Counted from the stretch's first letter, positions 12,684-21,175 are shown. The stretch: 64,000 nucleotides of DNA from Nonomuraea ceibae (GCF_019396325.1 NZ_JAHKRO010000009.1:1-64000); one strand, 5' to 3'. Notes: generated from the letters alone by a model not told the origin. Program-made: numbers and translations.

Positions 12684-13346
12684 ATGAAGGCGCGGAAGGT
12701 GTTCCTGGTGCTGCTCACCGCCGGAGTGGTGGGGACGGCGGCGTGGCTGATCTTCTTCTCGCCGGTGCTGGGCGTGCGATCGGTGGAGATCGTGGGAAAT
12801 GTCACAGTGCCCGCCGACCGGATCAGGCAGGCGGCCCAGGTCCCCGACCTGCACCCGCTGGCGACCGTCGACCTGGCCGGCGTCCAGGCCCGGGTGCAGG
12901 CCATCAGGCAGGTGGCCGGCGCCAAGGTCGACCGGGTCTGGCCGGGCACCCTGCGCATCGAGGTCGCCGAGCGCGAGCCGGTCGCCCAGGTGCCCGCCGG
13001 GAGCCAGGTGGCGCTGATCGACAAGCTCGGCGTGGTCATCGAGGTGCAGGACGTCGCGCCGCCGCTGCTGCCCGTGCTGAAGGTCGCCGCGCCCGCCGCG
13101 GGCGACCCGGTCACCATGGCGGCGCTCAAGGTCGTCGAAGGGCTGCCGGGGGAGCTGGCCGGGCGGGTGCGCCAGGTGGCCGCCACGACGGCCGAGGACG
13201 TCACGCTGACGCTCTCCGACGGCCGCACGGTCATCTGGGGCGGCGTGGACCGCCCGGAGGCCAAGGCGCGCATCCTGGCGAGCATGCTGCGGCGCGAGGC
13301 CGAGGTCTACGACGTGAGCTCGCCCGACGTGGTGACGCTCAGGTGA
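12684..13346 (+). CDS. ftsQ: Cell division protein FtsQ
   Basis: Bitopic divisome protein linking FtsL/FtsB to the septal synthase. 220 aa: short basic N-terminus, one membrane anchor (VFLVLLTAGVVGTAAWLIFF, residues 5-24), then the POTRA domain (VRSVEIVGNVTVPADRIR, about 32-49) and the beta domain. ATG 12684 follows GGGGAGGG. It is shorter than many actinobacterial FtsQ proteins because it lacks a long cytoplasmic tail. An intergenic stretch of 342 nt separates it from ftsZ. Confidence 0.9.
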   Translation: MKARKVFLVLLTAGVVGTAAWLIFFSPVLGVRSVEIVGNVTVPADRIRQAAQVPDLHPLATVDLAGVQARVQAIRQVAGAKVDRVWPGTLRIEVAEREPVAQVPAGSQVALIDKLGVVIEVQDVAPPLLPVLKVAAPAAGDPVTMAALKVVEGLPGELAGRVRQVAATTAEDVTLTLSDGRTVIWGGVDRPEAKARILASMLRREAEVYDVSSPDVVTLR

Positions 13347-13569
13347 GGATCGGCCCTCATGGTCACCCGGGCGGCCAAACTCGGGGCCGCGGCACCGCCG
13401 AGCCTGTCCGTCGCGGGCCTCCCGCCGTGAGAGCCTGTACCCCGGGTAACGGCGGTGGAGGCCCCCGACCAGGCGTGACCACGGAGCGAAACGGACAGCC
13501 CGCGACACGCCGGACGTGCTTGCGGCGCGGTTAGTTGACCCGCGCGGAGCGTAACTCCTACTGTCCGTA

Positions 13570-13615
13570 TCAATCTCAGGTTGACATAAATCTAAATCTC
13601 AACTTGAGGTTGAGA
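13570..13615 (+). promoter_or_regulatory. AT-rich inverted/direct repeat upstream of ftsZ
   Basis: Within the 13347-13688 ftsQ-ftsZ spacer, an island strikingly AT-rich for this DNA contains TCTCAAC (13597-13603) and its exact complement GTTGAGA (13609-13615) with a 5-nt spacer, overlapping a second palindrome CTCAA-C-TTGAG (13598-13608). The motif AGGTTGA occurs at 13578-13584 and again at 13607-13613, a direct repeat 29 bp apart. A TTGACA hexamer lies at 13581-13586 but no convincing -10 follows at 16-18 bp. Likely promoter/operator for ftsZ; the regulator is unknown. The rest of the spacer shows nothing recognisable. Confidence 0.55.
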
Positions 13616-13688
13616 GTTACCCGAACTGACAAGACGCGGAGAAATCCGCACCGAAATGGCAAGTCAACGAGCGGAAAGGCCCCTCGTC

Positions 13689-15209
13689 GTGGCAGCACCG
13701 CAGAACTACCTCGCGGTCATCAAGGTCGTCGGCATCGGCGGCGGCGGAGTGAACGCCGTCAACCGGATGATCGAAGAGGGACTCAAGGGCGTCGAGTTCA
13801 TCGCGATAAACACCGACGCCCAGGCGCTGCTGATGAGTGACGCCGACGTCAAACTGGACGTGGGCCGCGAGCTCACGCGCGGCCTCGGCGCGGGGGCGAA
13901 CCCCGACGTCGGCCGCAAGGCGGCAGAGGACCACCGGGAGGAGATCGAGGAGGTCCTCAAGGGGGCCGACATGGTCTTCGTCACGGCCGGCGAGGGCGGC
14001 GGCACCGGCACCGGCGGCGCGCCCGTCGTGGCCAACATCGCCAGATCGCTGGGCGCGTTGACGATAGGCGTAGTCACCCGGCCGTTCAGCTTCGAGGGCC
14101 GCCGCCGCGCCATGCAGGCCGAGGCGGGCATCGAGACGCTGCGCGACGAGGTCGACACCCTCATCGTCATCCCCAACGACCGGCTGCTGTCGATCTCCGA
14201 CAGGCAGGTCAGCGTCCTGGACGCCTTCAAGGCGGCCGACCAGGTGCTGCTCTCCGGTGTGCAGGGCATCACCGACCTGATCACCACGCCCGGCCTGATC
14301 AACCTCGACTTCGCCGACGTCAAGTCGGTCATGTCGGGCGCGGGCTCGGCGCTCATGGGCATCGGCCACGCGCGCGGCGACGACCGTTCGGTCGCGGCGG
14401 CCGAGATGGCCGTCTCCAGCCCGCTGCTGGAGGCCAGCATCGACGGCGCCCACGGCGTGCTGCTATCGATCGCGGGCGGCTCCGACCTCGGCCTGTTCGA
14501 GATCAACGAGGCGGCCCAGCTCGTCTCCATGGCGGCCGCGCCCGACGCCAACATCATCTTTGGCACGGTCATCGACGACGCGCTCGGCGACGAGGTGCGG
14601 GTCACCGTGATCGCCGCGGGCTTCGACGACCTGCCGCCGGCCGAGAAGCCGCTGCCGCGCCCGCAGGCGCGTCCCGCCGCCCAGGCGCCGGCGCAGCCCG
14701 CCGCGCCGCCCGTGCCGCCGCCCGCGCGCTCCAGCACGCCACCGGCCGCCGTCAAGCCCGAGCCCAGGCCCGAGCTCCGCCCGGAGCCGCGCGCCGAGTT
14801 CAGGCCCGAGCCGCGCCCCGAGCCCCGCTCCGAGTTCCGCCCGGAGTCGCGTCCCGAGCAGCGCGCCGACTTCAGGCCCGAGCCGCGCCCCGAGCCCCGC
14901 GCCGAGTCGCGTCCGGAGCAGCGTGCCGACTTCAGGCCCGAGTCGCGTCCCGAGCCGCCCCGTACGGACTTCAGGCCGGAGCCCCGGCCCGAGCCCCGCC
15001 CGGAGCCGGCCCGGCCCGCCGAGAGCGCCCAGGAGCCGGCCGCCGGCCAGGACGACCAGCCCGGCCCGGTCTCCATCCCGCGGCCCACCCCGGAGCCCGC
15101 CAACCCGCCCACGCCCATCACCTCCCGCATGTCGGAGCCCGCCAAACGTCGGCCGGTGGTCTTCGAGGAGCAGGAGGAGGAGCTCGACGTCCCCGACTTC
15201 CTCAAATAG
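13689..15209 (+). CDS. ftsZ: Cell division GTPase FtsZ with extended repeat linker
   Basis: Tubulin-like GTPase forming the Z-ring. I chose GTG 13689 (GGAAAGG nine nt upstream), which gives the usual actinobacterial N-terminus [18 protein letters not shown] 13656 is an in-frame alternative adding 11 residues. The GTPase core shows the GGGGVNAVN loop, the tubulin signature GGGTGTG (about residues 105-111) and the T7 loop [11 protein letters not shown]. After about residue 325 comes a linker of about 165 residues, Ala/Pro-rich and then built of RPEPRPE-type repeats (14756-15021), ending in the conserved C-terminal peptide [10 protein letters not shown] that binds SepF and other partners. 506 aa versus about 400 in Streptomyces. 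Confidence 0.96.
   Translation: MAAPQNYLAVIKVVGIGGGGVNAVNRMIEEGLKGVEFIAINTDAQALLMSDADVKLDVGRELTRGLGAGANPDVGRKAAEDHREEIEEVLKGADMVFVTAGEGGGTGTGGAPVVANIARSLGALTIGVVTRPFSFEGRRRAMQAEAGIETLRDEVDTLIVIPNDRLLSISDRQVSVLDAFKAADQVLLSGVQGITDLITTPGLINLDFADVKSVMSGAGSALMGIGHARGDDRSVAAAEMAVSSPLLEASIDGAHGVLLSIAGGSDLGLFEINEAAQLVSMAAAPDANIIFGTVIDDALGDEVRVTVIAAGFDDLPPAEKPLPRPQARPAAQAPAQPAAPPVPPPARSSTPPAAVKPEPRPELRPEPRAEFRPEPRPEPRSEFRPESRPEQRADFRPEPRPEPRAESRPEQRADFRPESRPEPPRTDFRPEPRPEPRPEPARPAESAQEPAAGQDDQPGPVSIPRPTPEPANPPTPITSRMSEPAKRRPVVFEEQEEELDVPDFLK
14756..15021 (+). repeat. Degenerate tandem repeat in the FtsZ linker
   Basis: Coding repeat of units such as RPEPRPEPR-(S/A)-EF and RPEQRADF, about a dozen imperfect copies with near-identical codons (cccgagccgcgc-type). 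The encoded segment alternates Arg/Glu/Pro and is predicted to be an extended, highly charged disordered linker. Copy number may be unstable in assemblies because the units are nearly identical at DNA level. Confidence 0.8.
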
Positions 15210-15222
15210 CACCGCAGGCCCC

Positions 15223-15254
15223 CGCCGCTCCCTCGTCCATCCAGGGGAGCGGCG
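15223..15254 (+). terminator. Hairpin after ftsZ
   Basis: CGCCGCTCCC (15223-15232) and GGGAGCGGCG (15245-15254) form a perfect 10-bp stem with a 12-nt loop, starting 14 nt after the ftsZ stop. There is no T-tract, so it may be a weak terminator, processing site or mRNA 3'-end stabiliser. Confidence 0.5.
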
Positions 15255-15376
15255 CCGCTGTGTCAGGGGCCTGTGACCCTCTTCTCGTACGTGACCGCGG
15301 ACCGTTCCCACCAGGGGGGCGGGGCCGTGGCGGGGAGCCGGGTGCGGGAGGATGGGGGCGCACAGGAAGGAGAGGC

Positions 15377-16069
15377 GTGCGAAGGGAAGAGATCGCCTCG
15401 GGCCTCACCGAGGTCGAAGGACGCATCGGGGAGGCGTGCCGGGCGGCGCGGCGTGACCGGGGCGAAGTGACGTTGATCGCCGTGACCAAGACCTACCCGG
15501 CCGACGACGTGCGCATCCTGGCCGAGCTGGGCCTGCGCGACGTGGCGGAGAACCGGGACCAGGAGGCGGCGGCCAAGGCGCGCGAGTGCGCCGGGCTCCC
15601 GCTGACCTGGCACTTCGTCGGGCAGCTGCAGACCAACAAGGTCCGTTCCGTCGTCGGCTACGCCGACGTGATCCACTCCGTCGACCGGCTCCGGCTGGTC
15701 GAGGCGATCAGCCGCGAGGCCGTACGGCAGGGCCGCGAGGTCGGCTGCCTGGTCCAGGTGGCGCTCGACGACGATCCGGCCAGGGGCGGCGCCCGTCCCG
15801 CCGAGGTGCCCGAGCTCGCCGCGCAGATCGCCGCCGCGCCGGGCCTGTGGCTCGGCGGCGTCATGGCCGTGGCGCCGCTGGGGGAGGACCCGGGGGCGGC
15901 GTTCGCGCGGCTGCGCGAAGTGGCGCTGGCCGTACAGGACCGGCATCCACGTGCCACGATGATTTCGGCGGGTATGAGCGACGATCTGGCCGAGGCCGTC
16001 GCGCACGGCGCCACACATGTGCGGATCGGTACGGCGTTGCTCGGCCGCCGCAAGCTCTTCGTCAGGTAA
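15377..16069 (+). CDS. ylmE: YggS/YlmE-family PLP-binding protein
   Basis: Pyridoxal-phosphate homeostasis protein of the YggS/PROSC family; single-domain PLP-binding barrel without known catalytic turnover. GTG 15377 is chosen because GGAAGGAGAGG lies just upstream and it gives the family length (230 aa). The PLP lysine lies in LIAVTKTYPADDVR; HFVGQLQTNK, GGVMAVAP and SAGMSDDLAEAV are family signatures. It lies between ftsZ and sepF, its usual place in Gram-positive bacteria. In many relatives the laccase-like ylmD/pgeF gene precedes it; here it does not. Confidence 0.9.
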   Translation: MRREEIASGLTEVEGRIGEACRAARRDRGEVTLIAVTKTYPADDVRILAELGLRDVAENRDQEAAAKARECAGLPLTWHFVGQLQTNKVRSVVGYADVIHSVDRLRLVEAISREAVRQGREVGCLVQVALDDDPARGGARPAEVPELAAQIAAAPGLWLGGVMAVAPLGEDPGAAFARLREVALAVQDRHPRATMISAGMSDDLAEAVAHGATHVRIGTALLGRRKLFVR

Positions 16070-16208
16070 TGTCCCCTCAAGTGGGTCTTCAAGGCCCGCG
16101 ATCCGGTAGAGGTCGATCAGCGGTGAGCTCCAAGGGGGTACGGCTACCGCCTCGGGCCCGGCGACAGGCCCGAGCGAGTGCGACCATGAGCAGGAGGACG
16201 ACTTAGCG

Positions 16209-16709
16209 ATGGCCGGCGCGATGCGCAAGATGGCGGTCTACCTCGGTCTCGTGGAGGACGACCGCTACGAGAGGTACGAGCCCTACACGGATGAGTACAC
16301 CTACGAGGACGACGGGCCGCGAACCGGCGAGGAACGTCCCGTAACGGTCCAGGACCGTGAAGAGGAGGCCGAGCCCGGGGTCCCCGCGCCGCGGCCCGCC
16401 ACGACCGTCCTGGAGCGCCGTACGACCGATCTGGCCCGCATCACGACCCTCCACCCCCGGACGTACAACGAGGCCCGGACCATCGGCGAGCACTTCCGCG
16501 ACGGCACGCCGGTCATCATGAACCTGACGGAAATGGTTGACAGCGACGCAAAGCGGCTGGTCGATTTCGCGGCAGGTCTGGTCTTCGGGCTACATGGCAG
16601 CATTGAACGTGTTACCAACAAGGTGTTCCTGTTGTCCCCTGCCAATGTCGAGGTGACCGCCGAGGACAAGGCTCGAATCGCGGAACGCGGGTTCTTCAAC
16701 CAGAGTTAG
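16209..16709 (+). CDS. sepF: Cell division protein SepF
   Basis: Membrane-binding Z-ring anchor and alignment protein. 166 aa. N-terminal amphipathic segment [18 protein letters not shown], an acidic Tyr/Asp/Glu-rich linker (residues 18-70), and the C-terminal SepF domain ([37 protein letters not shown]) that binds the FtsZ C-terminal peptide. AGGAGG lies at 16192-16197 before ATG 16209. The 139-nt space upstream likely carries its own promoter, though I see no clear match. Confidence 0.95.
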   Translation: MAGAMRKMAVYLGLVEDDRYERYEPYTDEYTYEDDGPRTGEERPVTVQDREEEAEPGVPAPRPATTVLERRTTDLARITTLHPRTYNEARTIGEHFRDGTPVIMNLTEMVDSDAKRLVDFAAGLVFGLHGSIERVTNKVFLLSPANVEVTAEDKARIAERGFFNQS

Positions 16710-16738
16710 AGTCTCTGTATGCCTATCGGATCCAACCA

Positions 16739-16753
16739 GGTCTCCCCGAGACC
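16739..16753 (+). other. Small hairpin between sepF and ylmG
   Basis: GGTCTC (16739-16744) and GAGACC (16748-16753) form a 6-bp stem around a CCC loop, 30 nt after the sepF stop and 36 nt before the ylmG start. There is no T-tract. Function is uncertain; it could be an mRNA processing or attenuation element. Confidence 0.25.
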
Positions 16754-16789
16754 GGGCGGACACATCGGAAGTGGAGGGACGGCCGGACC

Positions 16790-17083
16790 GTGGGGATCGT
16801 AAGCCAGATCTTGGTCGTCGTCCTGTCTCTTTATCTGGTGCTGCTCATCGGCCGGATGATCTTCGAGACAGTGCAGGCTTTCGCCCGGCAGTGGCGGCCT
16901 TCAGGGGTCGTCCTCGTGCTCGCCGAAGCCACATACACCGCAACCGACCCGCCTCTCAAGTTCCTCCGCCGTTTCATTCCCCCGCTCCGGTTGGGTACGG
17001 TGGCCTTTGACCTAAGCTTCACTGTCCTCTTCATCATCGTCCTGCTGCTGATCAACATCGTAGGATCGTTCGGCGGCCGATGA
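16790..17083 (+). CDS. ylmG: YggT-family membrane protein YlmG
   Basis: Small integral membrane protein of the YggT/YlmG family, conserved next to sepF and divIVA. 97 aa from GTG 16790 with two hydrophobic segments (residues about 4-25 and 70-92) and the conserved middle TDPPLKFLRRFIPPLR containing the P-x-R-R-x-I-P motif. Family members affect division and nucleoid or chlorophyll-complex distribution in various organisms; exact role unknown. Confidence 0.88.
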   Translation: MGIVSQILVVVLSLYLVLLIGRMIFETVQAFARQWRPSGVVLVLAEATYTATDPPLKFLRRFIPPLRLGTVAFDLSFTVLFIIVLLLINIVGSFGGR

Positions 17084-17190
17084 GTGGGGGCCGCGGGGCA
17101 CAGGTCGTGATCCAACTCGTGTCCGCGCTGAAGTGATTCGGGTTACCGTCCCTCCGGACAGACTCCAAAGCGCGCCAAGGAGACCAAAAG

Positions 17191-18057
17191 ATGCCGCTTA
17201 CGCCCGCTGATGTGCGGAACAAGCAGTTCAGCACGACCCGGTTGCGACCGGGCTACGACGAGGAAGAGGTCGACGCGTTCCTCGACGAGGTCGAGGCCGA
17301 GCTTGACCGCCTCATCCAGGAGAACGAGGAGCTGCGCGCCAAACTGGCCGAGTGCCTGCGCGGCAAGGTGCCTGGGGGCATGAACATGCCCATGGCTTCC
17401 GCGCCGGTCCAGGAGCAGCCCAAGCCGGAGATGATGCAGCCGCCGCAGCCGGAGCCCATGCGGGCCCCCGAGCCGCAGCCGCAGCCCCAGCCGGTTCCCG
17501 TGGCCATGAACATGCCTCCCGCCGAGGACAACATGGACACCGCGGCCCGCGTTCTCGCCCTCGCCCAGCAGACCGCCGACCAGGCGATCGCCGACGCCCG
17601 CCGCGAGGCCGACGAGACCGTCACCCGCGCCCGCCGCGAGGCCGACGAGATCCTCACCAAGGCCCGCCGCCAGGCCGAGCAGGTCATCGGCGACGCCCGC
17701 GCCCGCGCCGAGACGCTCGAGCGCGACGCGCAGGAGCGCCACCGTCAGGCCATGGGCTCCCTCGTCCAGACCCGCGACGAGCTCGAGCGCAAGGTCGAGG
17801 AGCTGCGCAGCTTCGAACGCGAATACCGCAGCCGCCTCAAGCTCTACCTGGAGAACCAGCTCGCCGAGCTCAACGTCTCCGCGGAGGGCAGCGGCGGGTT
17901 CCCGGTCATGTCGGGCGGTCCCGGCGCTCCCGCCATGTCGCACGCCGTGCCTCAGGGTGGTCAGCAGCCTCTGCCCGGTGGCCAGAACCCGTTCGGCGGC
18001 GAGGCTCCGCAGGGCGCCTTCCCCGGCGGTGACGGTCCCCACAACGACCGCCGGTAA
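17191..18057 (+). CDS. divIVA: DivIVA polar growth scaffold (Wag31-like)
   Basis: Coiled-coil scaffold that marks cell poles and directs apical wall synthesis in actinomycetes. 288 aa. The N-terminal membrane-binding domain begins MPLTPADVRNKQFSTTRLRP and contains YDEEEVDAFLDEVE; a Pro/Gln/Met-rich linker (about residues 60-110) follows, then a long coiled coil with Ala/Arg/Glu heptads (about 115-225) and a Gly/Pro-rich tail. AAGGAG precedes the ATG by 9 nt. Essential in related genera. Confidence 0.95.
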   Translation: MPLTPADVRNKQFSTTRLRPGYDEEEVDAFLDEVEAELDRLIQENEELRAKLAECLRGKVPGGMNMPMASAPVQEQPKPEMMQPPQPEPMRAPEPQPQPQPVPVAMNMPPAEDNMDTAARVLALAQQTADQAIADARREADETVTRARREADEILTKARRQAEQVIGDARARAETLERDAQERHRQAMGSLVQTRDELERKVEELRSFEREYRSRLKLYLENQLAELNVSAEGSGGFPVMSGGPGAPAMSHAVPQGGQQPLPGGQNPFGGEAPQGAFPGGDGPHNDRR

Positions 18058-18061
18058 AGTA

Positions 18062-18080
18062 ACGGGTCGACCGGACCCGT
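18062..18080 (+). terminator. Hairpin between divIVA and the next gene
   Basis: ACGGGTC (18062-18068) and GACCCGT (18074-18080) form a 7-bp stem with a 5-nt loop, immediately after the divIVA stop and 18 nt before the next start. No T-tract. It may attenuate read-through into the downstream gene. Confidence 0.4.
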
Positions 18081-18098
18081 CACTCGAAAGAGCCCCTA

Positions 18099-20360
18099 GT
18101 GATCCTTATCAGTGCTGGTTTGGTGCTCGCGGCGGTCGTGCTGCTGATCGCGGGCTTCGTACTGGCCAAGCCGTTCCTGATCATGTGGTCCATCGTGGTC
18201 AGCGTGCTGTCGGCGCTGTTCCTGGTGATCGGAGCGCTGCTGCGGCGTCACGAGCTGTTCCCCGGTGGTGGGCAGGCCGCTGCGCCGGCCACCCCCCCTC
18301 CGGCAGGGCTCGTGCCCCCCGGGGCGCCGCACACCCGCACCGGCCCGATGACGACCTCGGCAGGGACCTCGATGGGGGCCCCGATGGGGACACAACAGCC
18401 GTCCGGTCCGCACCCGTACCAGCGGACTCCGGCGATGCCCGCACCTGTGCCCGCGCCCGCGGCCCGGCCCGCGCAGGCACCCGCGACGCACCGCCCCGCG
18501 ACGGCCGGAGGGATCTCCCCGGACGCGATCGTGCTGGTCATTCCCGGACGCAGGCGCTACCACGTGCCGGGATGCCGCCAGCTCGCCGGACGGGATCACG
18601 AGGAGCTCACGTACGAAGAGGCGCGGGAGGAGGGCTTCACGCCCTGCACCGCCTGCCTCCCGGACGCCGCGCTCGGCGGACGGCAGCTGCCGCCTGCCGC
18701 CGACCCCGAGCCCGCGGTCTCCGCCGCACATCTGGCCGAACCCGCCGAACCCACGCGCGACCTGCGCTCCCCGGTCGCCCCGCCGAAGTCCGGTCCCCAG
18801 GCTTCCACCCCCACCCCGTCCGGTTCATCCGCGTCGCCGGGCTCGCCCGCTTCGTCTGCTTCGCCTGATGAGCGTACGACCGGGTCGCGTGCCGAGGCCG
18901 CAGCCGCCTCGCCCGCCGAGGGGCGCCCCGCGCCTGCCGACGGCCCGTCCGCCTCGCCCGCCTCGTCCGCCGAGGACGGTGAGAGCGCGTCCGGCTGGTT
19001 CGCCCGCCCGGCCGCCAAGCCTGACGACACCCCCTCCGGCTCCCGTCCCAGCGGCAGCGCCACGGCCTCCGACGAGGACGAGACGGAGACCAGGACTTCC
19101 CTCCCGCTGCCCGGCGCCAAGCCGGGGCGGCCCACTGCCGCCCGCGCCGCCGACCGAGACGCCGGCCCGGCGGACCGCGATCCCGACACCCAGCCGCAGC
19201 CGCGCGTCACCGCCGACGGCACGCCGGTCCCGCAGCCTCCCGCCGCCGCCCCGGGCCGCACGGAGCGGCCCAGCGCGTCGGGCGGCCCGTCCGCTTCCGG
19301 CCCGTCCTCTTCCAGTACGTCCCGCCAGGCTGAGGCGGCCTCCGAGATGACGCCGCCCAGCGGGGTCAGGCGACCCGCCGCAGGCGGCGCCCGGCCCGGC
19401 TCCCCAGCGGGTGACGCGCCGGAACGCCCGGCCTCGTCCGCGGAATCGGCCCGCCCCAGCGGCCCCCTGCCCTCCGGCACGAACCCCAAGAACGCCACCC
19501 CGGCCGACCGCCCCTCGACAGGCAACGCGAAGACCGCCCCCTCGGCGGGCGCTTCCAAGGGCGCTGCCCCGGCCGACGCCCCCAAGGGCACTGCCCCGGC
19601 CGGCGATCGCAAGGGGACGAGCTCGGCCAGTGACTCCAAGGAGACCGGCCCGACGGGCGGTTCCCAGGGGACCGCTCCCACCGGCGCCTCACGAGGGGCC
19701 GCCCCGTCAGACGCCACCCCGAGCAGCGCCGGAAATGGTGGAACCTCAGGTGGCGGCAGATCTACGGGCGCTTCCGCGAGCGGAGCCGCCGGAACCTCCG
19801 GGAGTGGCAGGCCGACGGGCGCCGCCGCGAGCGGGGCCGCCGGAACGGGTGGCGCGTCGGGTGGCGGCACCTCTACCGGTGCCGCCTCGACCGGCGCCAA
19901 GGGCCCCGTGACCGAGGGCCCCGCGCCCAAGGACTCAGCGCCCAAGGGTTCCGCTGCCAAGGGCGGGGCCGCTTCGGGCAGTGGGGCCGGGAAGGGGGCC
20001 GCGGAAGGCGGTGCCTCCGGCGCGGGCAAGGGGAAGGCGCAGTCTCGGGCAGCCGAGGAAGGGACGGCCGGGACGGCGGGGGAGTCCGCTGGTCCGGGGC
20101 GCCCGACTTCGTCGGCGGAGTCAGCCAAGGGGACGGCCGGTGCCGCGGGCAAGGGCCGTGAGGCCGCCGCTGCCCAGGGCAAGAACGGCGGCGGGACGGT
20201 GAAGGTCATCGTCGGGACCCGGCGCTACCACAGCACCGCGTGCCCGCTGATCCAGGGCGCCGGCGACTCGGGCGTGGAGACCATGACGCAGGCGCAGGCC
20301 GAGGCGGCCGGGCTGACGAGCTGCTCGGTCTGCCAGAACGAGCGCGAGACCGTCGGCTGA
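18099..20360 (+). CDS. Membrane-anchored disordered protein with two terminal Cys/His motifs
   Basis: Not a family I recognise as a whole. 753 aa. Two N-terminal transmembrane segments (about residues 2-24 and 27-48) form a hairpin ending in RRHE, which suggests the remainder is cytoplasmic. Near residues 146-192 is a motif G-x-R-R-Y-H-x3-C ... G-F-T-P-C-x2-C; near the C-terminus (about 705-748) the same pattern recurs as G-T-R-R-Y-H-x3-C ... G-L-T-S-C-x2-C. Each resembles a small Ada-like/nuclease-associated zinc-binding unit (His plus three Cys). Between them lie about 510 residues of Ser/Ala/Gly/Pro/Lys-rich disorder. It follows divIVA by 41 nt. A role in polar growth or envelope sensing is only a guess. 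Confidence 0.85.
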   Translation: MILISAGLVLAAVVLLIAGFVLAKPFLIMWSIVVSVLSALFLVIGALLRRHELFPGGGQAAAPATPPPAGLVPPGAPHTRTGPMTTSAGTSMGAPMGTQQPSGPHPYQRTPAMPAPVPAPAARPAQAPATHRPATAGGISPDAIVLVIPGRRRYHVPGCRQLAGRDHEELTYEEAREEGFTPCTACLPDAALGGRQLPPAADPEPAVSAAHLAEPAEPTRDLRSPVAPPKSGPQASTPTPSGSSASPGSPASSASPDERTTGSRAEAAAASPAEGRPAPADGPSASPASSAEDGESASGWFARPAAKPDDTPSGSRPSGSATASDEDETETRTSLPLPGAKPGRPTAARAADRDAGPADRDPDTQPQPRVTADGTPVPQPPAAAPGRTERPSASGGPSASGPSSSSTSRQAEAASEMTPPSGVRRPAAGGARPGSPAGDAPERPASSAESARPSGPLPSGTNPKNATPADRPSTGNAKTAPSAGASKGAAPADAPKGTAPAGDRKGTSSASDSKETGPTGGSQGTAPTGASRGAAPSDATPSSAGNGGTSGGGRSTGASASGAAGTSGSGRPTGAAASGAAGTGGASGGGTSTGAASTGAKGPVTEGPAPKDSAPKGSAAKGGAASGSGAGKGAAEGGASGAGKGKAQSRAAEEGTAGTAGESAGPGRPTSSAESAKGTAGAAGKGREAAAAQGKNGGGTVKVIVGTRRYHSTACPLIQGAGDSGVETMTQAQAEAAGLTSCSVCQNERETVG

Positions 20361-20394
20361 CATCGACGACACCGCCCCGCGTCCGAGAGGGCGC

Positions 20395-20456
20395 GCGGCG
20401 GGTTGAGCTGTACGCGAAGCCGGACGTGCGGCGGGTTGAGCTGTACGCGAAGCCGG
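20395..20456. repeat. Exact 29-bp direct repeat, two copies
   Basis: GCGGCGGGTTGAGCTGTACG plus nine further bases occurs exactly at 20395-20423 and again at 20428-20456 (period 33 bp). It lies in the 132-nt spacer between the 753-aa protein gene and the MBL hydrolase gene, ending 36 nt before the latter's ATG. It could be a tandem regulatory site or a recent local duplication. Confidence 0.85.
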
Positions 20457-20492
20457 GCCTGCGGGGCGATGTACGGGCGGCAGGATGGCCGC

Positions 20493-21128
20493 ATGAGGCT
20501 CACCAAGTACGGACATGCCTGCGTACGGCTGGAGAAGGATTCGCGGGCACTGGTCATCGACCCCGGAATGATCATGCCGGACCCCGCCGCCCTGGCCGGG
20601 GCGGAGGCGGTGCTGGTCACGCACGAGCACTGGGATCACTTCGACGCCGACCGGTTGCGGGCGGCGGCCGAGGAGAAGCCGGACCTCGTCATCTACACCT
20701 GTGAGGTCGTGGCGCGGAAGCTGCCGCAGCTCGCCGAGCGGGTGCAGGTGGTGCGGGGCGGTGACGTGGTGAAGGCGGCCGGGTTCGAGGTGGCGGTCGT
20801 GGGGGAGCGGCACCATGTGAGCCACCCCGACGTGCCGCCGGTGGGCAACGTGGGGTTCCTGGTCGACGGGGAGGTGTTCCACCCGGGTGACGCGCTCACC
20901 GTGGTGGACGTGCCGACGCTGCTGGTGCCGGGGCAGGCGCCGTGGATGACGGTGCCCGACCTGATCGGCTATCTGCGGACGATGCGGCCGCGCAGGGCGT
21001 TCGCCGTGCATGACGGGCTGCTCAACGAGTGGGGGCTGAAGGTGCTCGACGGCGTGCTGGAGAGCGAGCGGGACGGCCTGGGCGCGGACATCCGGCGCCT
21101 GCCCGTGGGCGGCACCGTGGACCTCTGA
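20493..21128 (+). CDS. MBL-fold metal-dependent hydrolase
   Basis: Metallo-beta-lactamase superfamily protein of the small UPF0173/YtkL-like type, 211 aa. The N-terminus MRLTKYGHACVRLE is typical of this subgroup; the metal-binding signature is VTHEHWDHFD (about residues 43-52), with further His in GERHHVSHPD, FHPGDAL and VHDGLL. Substrate cannot be told from sequence. The frame is open upstream through the direct repeat, but ATG 20493 gives the family start. It converges on the TetR gene with a strong hairpin between them. Confidence 0.85.
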   Translation: MRLTKYGHACVRLEKDSRALVIDPGMIMPDPAALAGAEAVLVTHEHWDHFDADRLRAAAEEKPDLVIYTCEVVARKLPQLAERVQVVRGGDVVKAAGFEVAVVGERHHVSHPDVPPVGNVGFLVDGEVFHPGDALTVVDVPTLLVPGQAPWMTVPDLIGYLRTMRPRRAFAVHDGLLNEWGLKVLDGVLESERDGLGADIRRLPVGGTVDL

Positions 21129-21175
21129 CGCCCCCGCCCCGCCCCCGGCCGCGGCGCGACCCGGTCCAGGCGTGA

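Noticed and set aside
13581-13609. TTGACA at 13581 as a full sigma-70 promoter for ftsZ
   Set aside because: No acceptable -10 hexamer occurs 16-18 bp downstream, so only an operator-type element is claimed.
13535-13840. Possible 101-aa basic protein between ftsQ and ftsZ
   Set aside because: It runs through the palindromic ftsZ regulatory region and into ftsZ in another frame; composition is Arg/His noise and no ribosome binding site is evident.
14756-15021. FtsZ linker repeat considered as a CRISPR-like or mobile repeat
   Set aside because: The repeat keeps the ftsZ frame, has no unique spacers and ends in the conserved FtsZ C-terminal peptide, so it is a protein repeat.
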